A model generated the notes under the pieces. That model had not been told where the DNA came from. It made no database searches and saw only the letters and a list, made by a program, of their open reading frames with translations. Shown one piece after another: positions 46,481-58,913 of a DNA stretch of 64,000 nt. Source of the stretch: Neoceratodus forsteri (Eukaryota > Chordata > Ceratodontiformes > Ceratodontidae); NCBI GenBank assembly GCA_016271365.2, contig CM057459.1, positions 820,381,001 to 820,445,000 of the forward strand, in the 5' to 3' direction. The translations under genes were made by a program, and so were the position numbers. Each line of letters opens with the position of its first letter. Position 1 is the first letter of the stretch.

Positions 46481-48905
46481 GGCAGAGGCAGAGCAGGTGG
46501 CCTCGGTGAGCTTCAGAAAAGGGGACAGAAGGGGTACATGCTCCTTAGCCTATACAACTGCAGAGTTCCTTTCCCATACTTGTGGGACAGTAAAGCTAAG
46601 AGGAGAAACCCATAGAAGTGGGAAGGGAGAAAGTGAGAGTTCTCAGAAGAGGAGGCCACAAAGAGGGTGGAAGAGGCCCCCAGCCAAGGAGGAATCAACT
46701 GCTGGTGGGGAACCCACATGTTAGGTGGCTAGACTTGAGAGCGGGATGTCGAATGGAAAGAGTAGTGAAGAGCCTGGGAGCCTGAGAAGTGCTTCAACTT
46801 GGAGGGATGGAGATCATATTCAGAGGATAGCTAGTGCAATTGGAGATGAGGGGAGCTAGACATCATTGTCCACCTGGGGGCAAATGGCCTTGCAAGAGAT
46901 AGTGTATGGATAGTGTATGGAAGTTTCAGGGAGCTGGGGAGAGCCCTCATGAAGGTAGCATGCACACAGTGGTGTTTGCTGAGGTGTTATCTGTGTACAG
47001 TCTGCAGGAGAATAGGGCATTCTGCACCAGTGAATTTAACAGTTGGGTGAAGGCATGGAGCATAGAGAAGGGCTTCAGCTACATTGTGGACTGAGAGACA
47101 ACTTGAGAGGATGCAGGCTTCTATAGGGGAAATGGCCTGCATCTTTACAAGAAGAGGACCACAGTCCTTAACAGTAGGTTTAAATGCTTTTTATATGAGC
47201 ATTTAAACTAGCCAGGCGGAGGCTCTAAAACTAAGGGAGGCAGCAATCACCCTCTCCTCCAGGTAATGGAGCAACAGGAAGGGAGGACTCCCTAGGTCTA
47301 ACTCCCCTAGGACAGGGGTCAAGAAGACAAGGGGATAAGGCAGAGGACAAGGAGATATAAATCAAGAAAGCAAGACTAAAGGTGTAAAGAAGACAGGTAA
47401 TGGAGAATGTAAAAAGGGAAGAGGTGGGTCAGGAAGAGTTTCAGAGAATGGCACAGTCAGTAAGAGGGAGCAGGGATGCTGACAGGGAGGGAGGGAGCAA
47501 GGTATGGAGAGCCATATGCACCAGTGCAGTTAGCCTGAGAGATAAAATTCTGGACATGGAGACCATCATGGCAAAGGCTAGCCTGGATTTGGCAGCCATA
47601 GCAGGGCTGTGGTACACTGACAGCCACGACTGGGACATGGCAATACCTGGCTACCTTCTGTTCAGGAGAGGCAGGACTTGGAGGGAGGAAGAGGGGTTGT
47701 ACTATATGTGAGGGAGTGTTGCAGGGACATGGAGATACAGAGGTATTTGAAAGAATTGAAAGTACTGGAGGCACAGTAGGTCATCATGGAGACGGGCTCT
47801 GGGGCCACTATCTACACTGGGGATAGTGTACGGAGTTCAAGCACACGGAATCAAGTTGGATGAGGCACTTGAGGAAGACATCATCAAGATGGCAAGTAAG
47901 GAGGAGGTGCTGCTAGCTGCTGACTTTTCTCAGGCAGCTAGTCAAAGGACCCACTAGGGATAGGGCAGTGCTGGATCTGTTTTTTAAAAACAGGGACAGT
48001 ATTGCAGACATCGCAATGGACAGTCTCCTAGGTACAAGTCAGCACTGTCCAACGTGGTTTAACATTAAGATAGGAAAAAAGCTGCAATCCTGAACGGGTC
48101 CTGATGCTCAGTCTTCATAGTATTGGGAGGGGCATAGACCACCAGTGATCAGCAGGAACAAAGGGGGAAGGGGTGAATACAAGTCCATTTTCAGAGGAAG
48201 GAGTCCTGCAGGGACTTGGAGCTTGATGGTGGACAAGGTAATGGTACTGGATGGTAAGGGTACTGAAGGAACTCAGGCAGACAGTTGCCAAGTGGTGGCC
48301 TTATTCAACAGTTCACTGGAAACAGGCATGGATCTGGAGGACATGAGGAAAGCAGGCTTGGTCCCTCTACATAACAGCAGCATGAGGCAACAGGGTAGCA
48401 ACTTAAGTGATAGGGAAATTAATGGAAATTCTGCTAACAGAAAGGCTGTTAGATTACCTTGGATTCGGTGGACTGCAAGACAACAGGCAGCATGGATTCA
48501 TGGGGGGGGGGTCATACCAGATTAATTTCTTCCACTGGGTGACCAGGGAAATAGATCAGGAGAGGATAGTGGACATGGCCTATCTGGACTTTAGCAAGGC
48601 CTTCAACATCATGCCACACACACACAGGAGACTGATAAAGAAATTGAGCAGCCTAGGGATAGGATGCAAAGTGGAGAAATCGGTTAGAATCTAGTTAACT
48701 GATAGGTGTCAGAGGGTGGTTGCTAATGGCACTCACATGAATGATGGGACAGTGACCAGAGGGGTATGCCATTTTGTAGATGATATCAACATTTGTTACA
48801 GGCTGGGCACTCTGGAGGGGTGGAGAGAATGCAAAGGAATTTTGAGAGACTTGAGGAATAGTCAAGATCTTTGGAGTTGGGATTTAATGTCATTCGAAGA
48901 ATTCC
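46481..48905 (+). mobile_element. CR1 LINE, heavily decayed, 3'-truncated
   Basis: ORF1 esterase remnants: IVHLGANGLARDS (about 46867-46905; the G-x-N-D block with D to G) and GNGLHLYKK (about 47130; the DGLHL block). ORF2 endonuclease reads DLAAIAGLWYTDSHDWDMAI (about 47580-47640). RT reads YLDFSKAFNIM (about 48585), GVCHFVDDINICYR (FADD to FVDD, about 48775) and breaks off near 48905, where an inverted repeat starts. No CR1 tail is attached. Confidence 0.8.
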
Positions 48906-48906
48906 G

Positions 48907-48995
48907 GGGTGACAATTAGCTTCATAAATCAGCAGTCAGATCTTCTGTACTCTTTTCAAATTTTATTTGCATTTAAGCAGGCATTCAAATCTAAA
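48907..48995 (+). repeat. Left copy of an inverted repeat flanking L2 copy 2
   Basis: AATTAGCTTCATAAATCAGC, then AGTCAGATCTTCTGTACTC and TTTATTTGCATTTAAGCAGG. Its reverse complement is at 52862-52950 with few differences. The AT-rich 48996-49369 follows and looks like the interior of the same element. Confidence 0.85.
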
Positions 48996-49369
48996 TTAAA
49001 TTAAAGATAAAAACAACTGATTATTACTAACAGTATAATGGTCACTTGTTTAGTAAGCAGTGAGGTATGGAAATTCCAATGCATATTACATCTCATCATC
49101 ACAGAGAGCATTCATTTTCTCAAATGTACACATGGTGGTATTTGAATTTTTTGGTGAAAAGGAATGCTTTATCATATTTTTATACATTAAGAACTAATTA
49201 CAGGAATAAAATTACAAAATCGTTCTGTGAAAATATTTCTTCAGGCAAAAAAAATATTTTGATGCATGTCATAAAGTTTTGCAGTACTTTATTAATCGAA
49301 TGACCATTATAATGTGTGTAATAATCAGTTGATTTCACATTTGATAATCAGCAGCAATATTATATTTAA

Positions 49370-52300
49370 TAATAAATAATAATAATTTTATTTATAAAGC
49401 GCCTTTCAACATATCAAGGCGCTGAACATATTAAAACCATAATTTCAGATACAAATCAATAATACATATGAATAAAATCATACCATAATAACATCAAAAA
49501 TTAAAATCAAGTAATAAGTTATAAAATAGAATCATAGCACAATAAAATTTACTTAATCATCCAGGAAGGCCATTTGCCACAAGTAAGTTTTCAGATTCTT
49601 CTTAAATACCTCTACGGAGGTGCATTCCCGTAACCGGCATGGTAGAGGTGAATGGCTTTGAAAGTCAATAAAATGAATTTAAAGGTGATCCGCCACCGTA
49701 TAGGAAGCCAGTGCAGTTCGCGCAGCACTGGGGTAATATGACAGAACCTACTTGTCCCAGTCAGAACCTGGGCTGCAACATTCTGCACCAGCTGTATGCG
49801 ATGGATTTCAACCCCAGAAAGCCCAAAGTATAGGGCATTGCCATAGTCCAGGCGCGAGGACACAAAGGCGTGGACCAACATTGGCAAAGAGTCAGATGGA
49901 ACAAGGTGCCTAACCCTGGCAATATTCCTAAGATGGTAAAAGGAAGTCCTGACAATGGCCGACACTTGAGATTGTAGGGTCAGCCTGTCATCTGGGACAA
50001 TCCCAAGGCTACGCACCCATTCAAAGGTCAGAAGTGACACGCCACCAAGAAAAATTCCAGAGAGCGTGCCATCATGTGACCTCTCTATCTGACCACCCGG
50101 GTCCACAACCAAAACCTCTGTCTTCCCTGAGTTCAACTTTAACCAACTAGAATCCATCCAACCTTGGATTTCTTCCAGACAGTTGTTAAACACCGCTAGA
50201 GCTCCATCCTGGTTTGGTGCAAAAGACAGGTATAGCTGGGTATCATCTGCATAGCAGCGAAACCTCAGCCCATACCATCTTACAATGTCTCTAAGTGGCA
50301 GCATGTACACTGCAAATAACATGGGTGACAGCACAGAACCCTGTGGCACCCCACACAACAAAGAAGTTGGGCTGGAGGAAAAAACCGCCGACACAACTTT
50401 TTGTGATCTTCCAGTGAGGAATGAGGTGAACCATTGTAAAACAGTTCCCGACATTCCACAAATTTGCCTCAGGCATGATATCAACACCAGGTGATCCACA
50501 GTGTCAAAAGCTGATGAGAGATCAAGGAGAACCAGAATGGAAAGTCTCTTCTGATCCCTCGCCCTCATAAGATCATTAAGCATCCAAACCAGCTCAGTCT
50601 CGGTGCTATGTCTTTTACAAAAATCAGATTGAAAGAATTCATAGATATTATGGATGGTTAAATGGTCCTCCAATTGGGCTGCCACTACCTTCTCAATAAC
50701 CTTTCCAATAAAGGGAAGTTTAGAGATAGGTCTGCAGTTTGAGAAACAATCTGGGTCCAAGGTAGCTTTCTTCAAGAGAGGTGTCAACACCGCCTCTTTC
50801 AGGGAGCTAGGAAACTCACCTGACTCCAAGGAGCACCAGACTATTTGCACCAGGACTGGACAGATGATATCAGAACAACCCAAAATTAGGGGAGTCAGTC
50901 CAGGGTCCAAACTACAGCTTGTGGGATGCACACTATGGATGATCCTCATAATATCCACAAACTCAGGTCGACAAAAGGAACACCAAGAGAATTGAGGTAC
51001 TGTGAGCTCACACTGTTCTACGACGTCACCCTTAGAGGTTGCCGGGTACAAGTCCACCCTGATGTCGGCCACTTTAGTTGCAAAGGAACGAGCGAGCTCC
51101 TCGCACTCTAATTGTGAAAAGGCTTTTTGAACTTGCAGACAGGCTGGGTTGCACAGTCTGTCTACAGTCTGAAACAGCTGAGTCAGTCGATTCTGAGCAA
51201 CTGCAATCTCCCTGGACAGGAATTCTGCCTTCTTATGGATGATTGTAGATTGATAGATAGAATAATATTTCATCAATCTAAAGTGGTCAGCTTCAAGGGA
51301 GGACTTGCACCAACAATGCTCTAACCTTCGCCCCTGTCTCTGCATCTCCCTCAGTGTCCCATCAAACCAAGGGGACCTGGGGTTAAGGGATAGGGGGCGC
51401 TCACGAACAAGAGCAATAAGATCCAGGGCAGCCGTAACAGCCACATTATAGGCCGACGCCAGTGTCTCTGGATTACTGCTCGCCAACATGGGGGATGATA
51501 GGTCAAGGACCGCCACAAGGCCTTGTGAAGTAATATTCCATAATGGTCGGTACCTGACTATCTCCACAAGGGAAGGCCTTCTCAGGGGGGTGCAGAAATT
51601 GAACCTCATGGTGTAATGGTCAGACCAGGTGACTGGTTCCACCCCCACGTCGGATGCATCAATCCCTAAGAGGAAGACTAAGTCCAGAGAGTGCCCAGAT
51701 TTTTTGCTTAGCAGTGGAAACTACCTGTGTAAGGCCCAAAGAAGACATTAATTGGAGGAAGTGACTACCAAATTGTCAGAGTTCATCGTCGACCCAGGCA
51801 TTGAAATCACCCAGAACCATCAATCTGGGTGACTCAAACAACATGTCGACAAGGAAGTCTGCTACTTATTGTAAGAAGCGTTTCCCATCTCTGGGTGGAC
51901 GGTAGATGAGAATGATTCGAACGCCTACACCTGCTACAACTGTGCATTCAAAGGACTCAGCCTCACCTACTACTACATTCGTGAGGCCCAATTCAGTCTT
52001 GAAACAGACTGCAACCACCCCTTCCCTGCAGTCCAATCTCAGGCGGTGTATCACCGAGTAACCAGCCGGAGTCATGGCCTCCACTATAGGGCCTGAGTTT
52101 TCATCCAGCCAGGTCTTGGTGATGCAAGCCAAGTTGGCTGAGCCAACAAGATCGGCAATAATGGCGGTCTTATTCCAGACAGACCTGGCTTTGCAAAACA
52201 CCACCCGAGTTGGACAAACCTCAGATGCTGTCAGGCCTGTCTGCCTACTAAATTCAGTAGTGCCCTTGGGTATGGGCACCAGACATGGTAAACCCCAGTC

Positions 52301-52480
52301 TGGATTCCATTTCACCCCAAGGTGCCTTCTGGACTTAATAACCCCGAAATGGTGACCCATCTTTCATCCTCTCCTGTTCACATACCCCCGGCCTCCTCAC
52401 TCTCCTATGGATAATCCCTAGTGCTTTATAGCACTGGTAAGTATCGAATTGTCGGGAAGGAGTATAAAAAGGGTGGAGGG
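49370..52480 (-). mobile_element. L2-clade LINE copy 2, nearly intact
   Basis: Minus-strand L2 of about 3.1 kb. Its 3' end on the plus strand is (AAT)n followed by TTTTATTTATAAAGCGCC (49370-49402), the usual L2 tail. It contains a 678-codon ORF and an upstream endonuclease frame. The 5' boundary near 52480 is approximate. It lies between two inverted repeats and may have inserted into an older DNA element. Long open frames imply it is younger than the L2 at 4520-13745. Confidence 0.9.
49612..52360 (-). pseudogene. L2 ORF2: endonuclease plus reverse transcriptase, one main break
   Basis: The upstream frame (52360-51866) holds the endonuclease start: ARSVWNKTAIIADLVGSANL, CITKTWLDE, REGVVAVCFK and ILIYRPPRDGK. 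GDFNAWVD (about 51810-51790) lies in another frame, so there are frameshifts between 51866 and 51650. The downstream 678-codon frame has WSDHYTMRFN at its start, SNCRPISKLPFIGKVIEKVV (about 303-322), LVLLDLSSAFDTVDH (about 372-386), CGVPQGSVLSPMLF (about 432-445), CYADDTQLYLSF (YADD about 466-469) and a C-terminus with LRELHWLPIRWRITFK. All RT catalytic residues are present. The protein nicks target DNA and copies the L2 RNA. Only the break between endonuclease and RT clearly disables it. Confidence 0.9.
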
Positions 52481-52861
52481 CTCGAAGAGAGGAGGATGAA
52501 TAGCGCACCACCGTGGGGACTGAAGGCCAGCACATGTCGCTGCTTAAATAAAACAATAATCTCCAAACACAAAATAATCAATCTTAACAACATAAAATTT
52601 AACCAAATAATCCCTAAATGTGGCCAGCATAAATAAACAAAATCAAATAAACAAAAAACCCAACCTCACACAAAAATTGAGTCTGGACTGGACTGAAGAC
52701 CCACAAATAAAATAAAGTAAAAAACAAACAAAATAAAAATATACAATTAAACATAAATAAATAAAAATAAATGCAATAATTAAATAAAATTTGTATTGCT
52801 TATTTTTTATTATTTCAGGCAATCTCCTGAGGAAGCCTTTATTATATAGCTGAATCATAGA

Positions 52862-52950
52862 GGAAGATTTAAATACCTGCTTAAATGCAAATAACATTTG
52901 AAAAGAGTACAGAAGATCTGACTGCTGATTTATGAAGTTAATTCCCCCCC
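52862..52950 (-). repeat. Right copy of the inverted repeat flanking L2 copy 2
   Basis: Reverse complement of 48907-48995; ends TGATTTATGAAGTTAATTCC next to a C run. The AT-rich 52481-52861 would be the interior of the putative element. Confidence 0.85.
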
Positions 52951-53029
52951 ACAAACACATTTCTTTCTTCAAATAGAAGCTTTTCAGCGAAGAAGCATCA
53001 GGGTGTCAGCTTGTAGATGCTTAATTATT

Positions 53030-55018
53030 TCCTGTGGCAGTGAAGGTTCAAGAGAAAAAGAAAGCATTCAGGAAGTACAAGGAATCACAGAAGGAACAGG
53101 ACAGAGAACTGTATCAGTTAAAGCAAAAGGAAGCTGGGAAGGCATTCAGAACAGCAAAGGCCCAAACCGAGGAAAAGATAGCCAACTCAGTTAAGAAGGG
53201 GGATAAAACCTTTTATAGGTACATCAGGGAGCCAAGTAAGACCAATGGAGGGATAGTGAGGCAATAAAGGGAGGGAGGGTGGGCAGAGGTGACTGTGAAA
53301 GGCAGAGATACTAAACAAATATTTTTGCTCAGTATTTACAAAGGAAGAGGGGAGGTACCTAAAACAAACAGTAGAAACACTCTGGATACAGAAGTTGATA
53401 CCAGCCCATTTACAGAAGAAAGGGTTCTGAAAGAACTCTTAAACTGAAGGTGGACAAAGCAATGGGGCCTGATGGGATTCATCCCAGAATTCTAAAAGAA
53501 CTAAGGGTAGAACTAGTGACACCACTGACTACCCTCTTAACAAATCATGGGAGGATGGGGTGGTACCCGAGGACTGGAGGAGGCAGATGTGATTCACCTT
53601 CACAAAAGTGGGAGCAAGGCAGAAGCAGGAAACTACAGACCTGTTAGTTTAACTCGGTGGTAGGGAAAATGATGGAATCACTTGAAGGACAGAATTGTTG
53701 AGTATCTAGAGGCCAGAGGGGCACAGGACCCAAGGCAGCATGGATTCACAGCGGAAGGTCATGCCAGACAAATCTGATAGATTTCTTTGACTGGGTGACC
53801 AAAGTAGTTGATCAGGGAGGGCTGTGGACATGGCCTACCTAGACTTTAGCAAGGCATTTGACACAGTCCCACACAAAAGATTAATATACAAGTTAGCCAG
53901 CCTGGGAGTGGGTCCCAAGATGACAGCCTGGGTAAGAATTGGCTGGAGAATAGGACACAGGAAGTAATAGTAAATGAGTCCACTCTGAAAAAAGGGGGTT
54001 AGTAGTGGGGTACCACAGGGTTCAGTATTAGGACCGGTCCTCTTCAATGTCTTTATAAGCGACATTGCAGAGGGACTGGAAGGAAAAGTATGTCTCTTTG
54101 CAGATGACACAAAGATCTGCAACAGAGTTGATGCACAAGGTGGAGTGGAAAGGATGAGAAGGGACTTGGCAAGGTTAGAGGAATGGTCAAATGTATGGCA
54201 GCTTAGATTCAATGCTAAGAAGTGCAAGGTAATGCACCTGGGAAACAAAAACCCAGGGGAAGAGTACACAATGGGGGTGAGATACTAACAACAACAAAAA
54301 TGGAAAGGTACCTGGGGGTAGTCATATCAGATGACCTAAAGGTGGGCAAGCAATGTGAGAGGGCAGCAAGGAGGGCTGGGGGGATACTGGGATGCACAGG
54401 AAGAGGCATCACCAGTAGAAAACAGGAAGTTATTATCCTCTGTACAGACAGCTAGTGAGACCCCATCTGGAGTACTGTGTGCAGTTCTGGAGACCCAACT
54501 TCAAAGACATAGACAGGATGGAAGCTGTCCAGAGGAGGGAACTAAAATGGTGCAGGGTCTGCACCGAAGACATATGAAGAGAGACTTAAGGAGCTTAATA
54601 TGTATAGCCTCGAGGAAAGGAGGGAGAGGGAGACATGATAGAAACTTTCAAGTACCTCAAGAGAATCAACAAAGTCCAAGAGGTAGCATCTTTCAAAAAG
54701 AGGTATGCAAGAACAAGGGGCACAATTTGAAGATAGAAGGGGGGCTCAGAGGTAATTTAAGGAAGTATTTTTCACAGAGAGGGTTGGGGATGTATGGAAC
54801 GGCCTTCCAGAGGAGGTTGTGGAGTCAAAAACAGTGGTGGAATTCAAGCATGCATGGGACAGTCATAAGGCAATTCTAGGGGGTTGGGGTAGGAAGAAGT
54901 AGGCTGCTGGTTAACTAGGACCTGCAGCTTATCCATCAGGTAGGGAAATGGGCAGACTGGGTGGGCCAAGCGGTCCTTATCTGCCATCAAATTCCATGTT
55001 TCTATGTTTCTATGTACA
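53030..55018 (+). mobile_element. CR1 LINE, 5'-truncated in the ORF2 linker, full 3' end
   Basis: Starts with the charged linker between endonuclease and RT (KKAFRKYKESQKEQDRELYQ), then KAMGPDGIHPRILKEL (about 53455), YLDFSKAFDTVPH, VCLFADDTKICNRVD (FADD intact, about 54098) and NAKKCKVMHLGNKNP (about 54212). The CR1 tail ends in ATGTTTCTATGTTTCTATG (54999-55017). Several frameshifts. Confidence 0.88.
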
Positions 55019-55835
55019 GGGACCCTCATCTGCATTTGGATTTAATGCCAAGGGATGCAAAATCAGGCAGCTAAGGCATAGGAACCAAAAAGTTGAGTAT
55101 AGGGTGGGGAGGAGCTACCAACAGTTATTAATTAGGAATGGAACCTTGCAGTTATCATAACTAATGACTTCAAAGCAGCAGGGCAGTATGAAAAAGCAAT
55201 GTGTAGGGCCAGAGGGATGCTGAAGTGCATAAAGAGGGGTATTTCAAGCAGGAGGAGGAAGGTGGTGTTGCAACTATATTTCTCACTGGTGATACCAGTT
55301 CTGGAAGCCACACCTCCAAAAGAACATTGACAGTGAGAAGGCAGTCCACAGGAGGGCAACTAAAATGGTGCAGGGGTTCCATCAAAAGCCCTATAAGGAG
55401 ACACTGCGGGATCTCAACATGTACTTCCTGGAAGAGAGGAGAGTGAGAGGGAACATGATATAGACCTACAAGTTTCTCAGAGGGGTGAACACAATGCTTA
55501 TAGGGCATCTCTTTCAAATGAGAAAGGGCCCCTGAATCAGGGAGCATGTGATGAATTGGGAAGGGTACTAGATATGAGAAGTACTACTACTTCACTTAAA
55601 GAGTGGTAGATGCCTGGAACAGACTGCCAATGGAGGTGGTGGAAACAAAAACAGTATGCGGCTTCAAGCATGTGTGGGATAGACATAATGGAATATTAGT
55701 AGATAGGCAGGGAGGAAGGAGGGTCACTGGTGACCAGTTAGTGTCTGTGGGTGGAGATTGACTAGCCATGGAACATCTGGGCAAATTGGATGGGCCAAGT
55801 GGTTCTTTTTTGCTAACAATTCTATGCTCCAGTTG
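55019..55835 (+). mobile_element. CR1 LINE, short 3' fragment head to tail with the previous copy
   Basis: Begins inside the post-FADD region (FGFNAKGCKIRQLRHRNQK) directly after the tail of the preceding CR1 and runs to TTGGATGGGCCAAGTGG plus TTCTATG near 55828. Insertion at a CR1 tail produces such tandem pairs. Frameshifted throughout. Confidence 0.85.
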
Positions 55836-55839
55836 TAAC

Positions 55840-56085
55840 TCATAAGTATAATGGTTTAATGTGATGTGCACTATAAAGTGTAATGTGCCTTTCCCACCCC
55901 ATTCATCATTACCAGCCCTTTCTCTCTCTATTTCCAGTCCTTACAGCCCAGAGCCCAAATGTAATTTTTTTTTCTGAATTACATTTATACTATCCACATA
56001 CATAGGTTCACCCCAAGAAGCATCTATATGCAAGCAATTTCAGTTCACTGTGTCTTTCCTGGTAAATCTTTTGGAAATTAATGAA
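55840..56085 (+). mobile_element. 3' UTR fragment of the 2A-type LINE
   Basis: CAGTTCACTGTGTCTTTCCTGG followed by TTTTGGAAATTAATGAATAATAA matches the end of the LINE at 23535-27345 (CAGCTCAGTATGTCTTTCCTGG...ATTTGGAAAAAAAAATAATA). No coding part remains. Confidence 0.7.
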
Positions 56086-58252
56086 TAATAAATGTATTTT
56101 ATTTGTTTGCCTTTCTAACTTTAGTTTATTCCATTTTTAAATAAATTAAATGTCATTTGTGGTGTTGTATTATGCTACCATGAATTCAGTTGTTGCTGGA
56201 TCAGCTGTCAGTTATGTATTATCTTTAGACAGTTCTGCTGCTTTAACCTTGATCCAGCTCCTTCATTTAAAACATGATCATTCCATATTAAATCTGTATC
56301 TTCATTGACAGTGCCTCCAGGCACTATTTGATACTAAGTCTATCAGTGATGCAACCAGTAGACATGACTGATTTAAGATGGTTACTTTATATCTCCCACT
56401 CTGTCAGTATACCAATGGTTCACTCCTCAAAAAAGTTATGTTCCCCACACAAAGAAAACAGAAAAGAATTGTCGAACTGACTTGCTAATGTTGCTTTCAT
56501 TATTTTTTTTCCCCTTTTTATCTCTGTAAGGGCTGAAGCCCTGCAGACATCTTGCTATCACTTTGGAAAAAAAGGCACTTCAGAATCCCACCACGGCACA
56601 ATTTTGGAGCTGGAATATGATCCCTCCACTATCTAAAATCACTATGCCGGGGGGGTAAAGAGTTCCTTTCCTACATGCAGCATACTCATGCCAGCTCAAA
56701 TTACTATCAGTGGATACACTCAGTGTAAACAGCTGTGACAAAAATTCCCTCATCATCGACTTCTAGTTCACTGCCCCTATCACATTTTTACCAGAACAGG
56801 AACCAGAAAACCTGCTTTTTACCTTCTTCTTGCACAAGGTCAGGAAGGTCAACACAATAGCTGTGAGTAGAGTGCCCTTCAGAGACAGACTGCAAACAGG
56901 GTCCAGCAGAAACAGTTACATTACCTTTTCAGATAAAAAAAAAAGCAGTCACTGATTCTATAAAGATTCTTTGCTAGTGACTACAAGTATTTTCAAACAG
57001 GATATATTTACAGGAAAACGAAAGATCTGCACATTTACTAAGAAATTGAAAATAAAGCAAGTTAAGCAGACAGATGGAGTAAAGCAAAATCTGACCTATC
57101 TCTACCTAAAATCCTTAACTTGCCACAGCTATGGAAAGCACTGTTCCTCACTGTGCTATCTTACGAATCAGCTAGTCTTTGTATGGCAGGGCTCTGGTCT
57201 TCAGGTGTTACAAGTCCAGGAGGACGTGCTTGCTTTCAGTATTTCAGTTTATTCCTTTTCTCACTGTGGTGAGTGGTCTCACCCCCTCTGAGTGACAGTT
57301 CTCACCTGTTTCCCTCCAAATGGGTGTGCATGTGTGTGTGTGTGTATGGATGACATCACCCAAGCCAAATGGCTTCCTTCACATCTACAACATCCCTTCT
57401 TCACTTTACGACTTGTTTTCTAGGGTGTTTGAGGTGTTCAAAGTTGCACCTTCACATCTGCAAGGATGTGCAGCCTAGATTAGCTCATGCAAAAGTTACA
57501 CAGAGCAGTACTCAGTATTTCCCATAATACTTGTCTAGACATGTGACCCTGAAAGCCATGTTTTATGTTCACTTTGCAAATAGTAGAACTTATAACAGGG
57601 GCATAAGGACATTAACAAAGGAAATTAAAAAAGGGTAATTAATAGATCAGTTTGGTCACATGTCCATTACAACAGCACAGGCAGTTTGTTAAATTAAGCC
57701 TCACTGGATAAATTCCTCTTTGCTGTCTTTGGTCTTAAAGGACACCTACACCTTCTTTTTATACATTTTTATCTAAACAATGCCCTGTTGGTCAAAACTG
57801 AATTTGTAATGAGACTGCATTGCTCCAGAAGAAATTCAAATTACATTTCTCTCCCAACTGTGTGTGAGTGTGTGTGTGTGTGTGTGTGTGTTTGTAAACA
57901 CTGATTTCATGCTGTCTGTAGGGTTTGTTAACCCTTTCAGGACCCATCTATTCCCAGCCTTTTACAAATAAAGCTTACTATGTGCACTGTATTGAGGCTG
58001 ATGGCTTGGATAAAAGAATATGTATTTCTGAAATCATTGACTTCAACCTACAGAATACATATGAAATGTTCATCACTGCTATGCTTGATGTAGTACATAG
58101 TTCTATATGGCACAGGTATTTAATTTGCTTTGGATTGCTACCTAGATTCCACCACTCAAGCACTTCCTAACATAGTATAAGGGTGTGAAGGATTTATGTC
58201 ACTGTAATCAATGTGTGTATGTGTGTGTGTGTGCGTGCGTGTATGTGTGTGT

Positions 58253-58299
<47 letters not shown>

Positions 58300-58640
58300 T
58301 TTATGGGGAAGGGAGATTCCTAAGAAAAGATCTGTCCCTCACACAGGTATGTCCAGTCAACAGTAACTTAGTATGCCTATGTCAAAATAAAAGCTTTAAC
58401 AACATAGAAGCCCTGCTAGCACTTTTTGGTTGGGAAAATCTCCACTCTCCCGATTTTCCTAACTTGTTATGATTTAATAATGTGTCAAGCTGGCCTGGTA
58501 TCTGCAGCACATTCTTGTGGATAAATCCGAACTGGAGCTACTGATGTGGCTAGAGCTGAACTTTAGAATCAATGTGTAACTTTTGTCACATTGCAGTAAG
58601 TGATTTTTGTGTCTTCCAATGCAAAGAAGTATGTAATCCA
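56086..58640. other. Unassigned, with TG microsatellites
   Basis: No gene found. (TG)n runs occur at about 57857-57892 and 58212-58299. Some short open frames (for example 56971-57291) have no recognisable similarity. Confidence 0.5.
58212..58299 (+). repeat. (TG)n microsatellite
   Basis: Nearly pure TG over about 88 bp with a few GC and TA interruptions. It produces a meaningless Cys/Val open frame. Confidence 0.97.
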
Positions 58641-58913
58641 AGACTAGCATAGTGTAGTGGTGATGTGTTTTGCACATTCCTGGGTATACACTGCTGCACA
58701 TGGATCGAGCAATATTATGCACTTACCAGGGTATGCAGTGAGGCATGAGGCAGAGGCAAGTGTGTTAATCTATCAAAGGTGAGGGTATATCAGGTTGATC
58801 ATACAAAAGCGACACAAGGTTTGCAAAATAACTGCACTCACAATTGTACACAGTGATTGAGGGGAGGTGTGCAGTAACCTGGGTAGACACTGAGGCACAC
58901 TGCAGAACCCAGT

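Noticed and set aside
49067..49303. 78-codon frame
   Set aside because: AT-rich interior of the inverted-repeat element; no similarity recognised.
57297..57347. Short TG run as possible regulatory Z-DNA site
   Set aside because: Too short and no other support.
58185..58472. Cys/Val-rich open frame
   Set aside because: Product of the (TG)n microsatellite.
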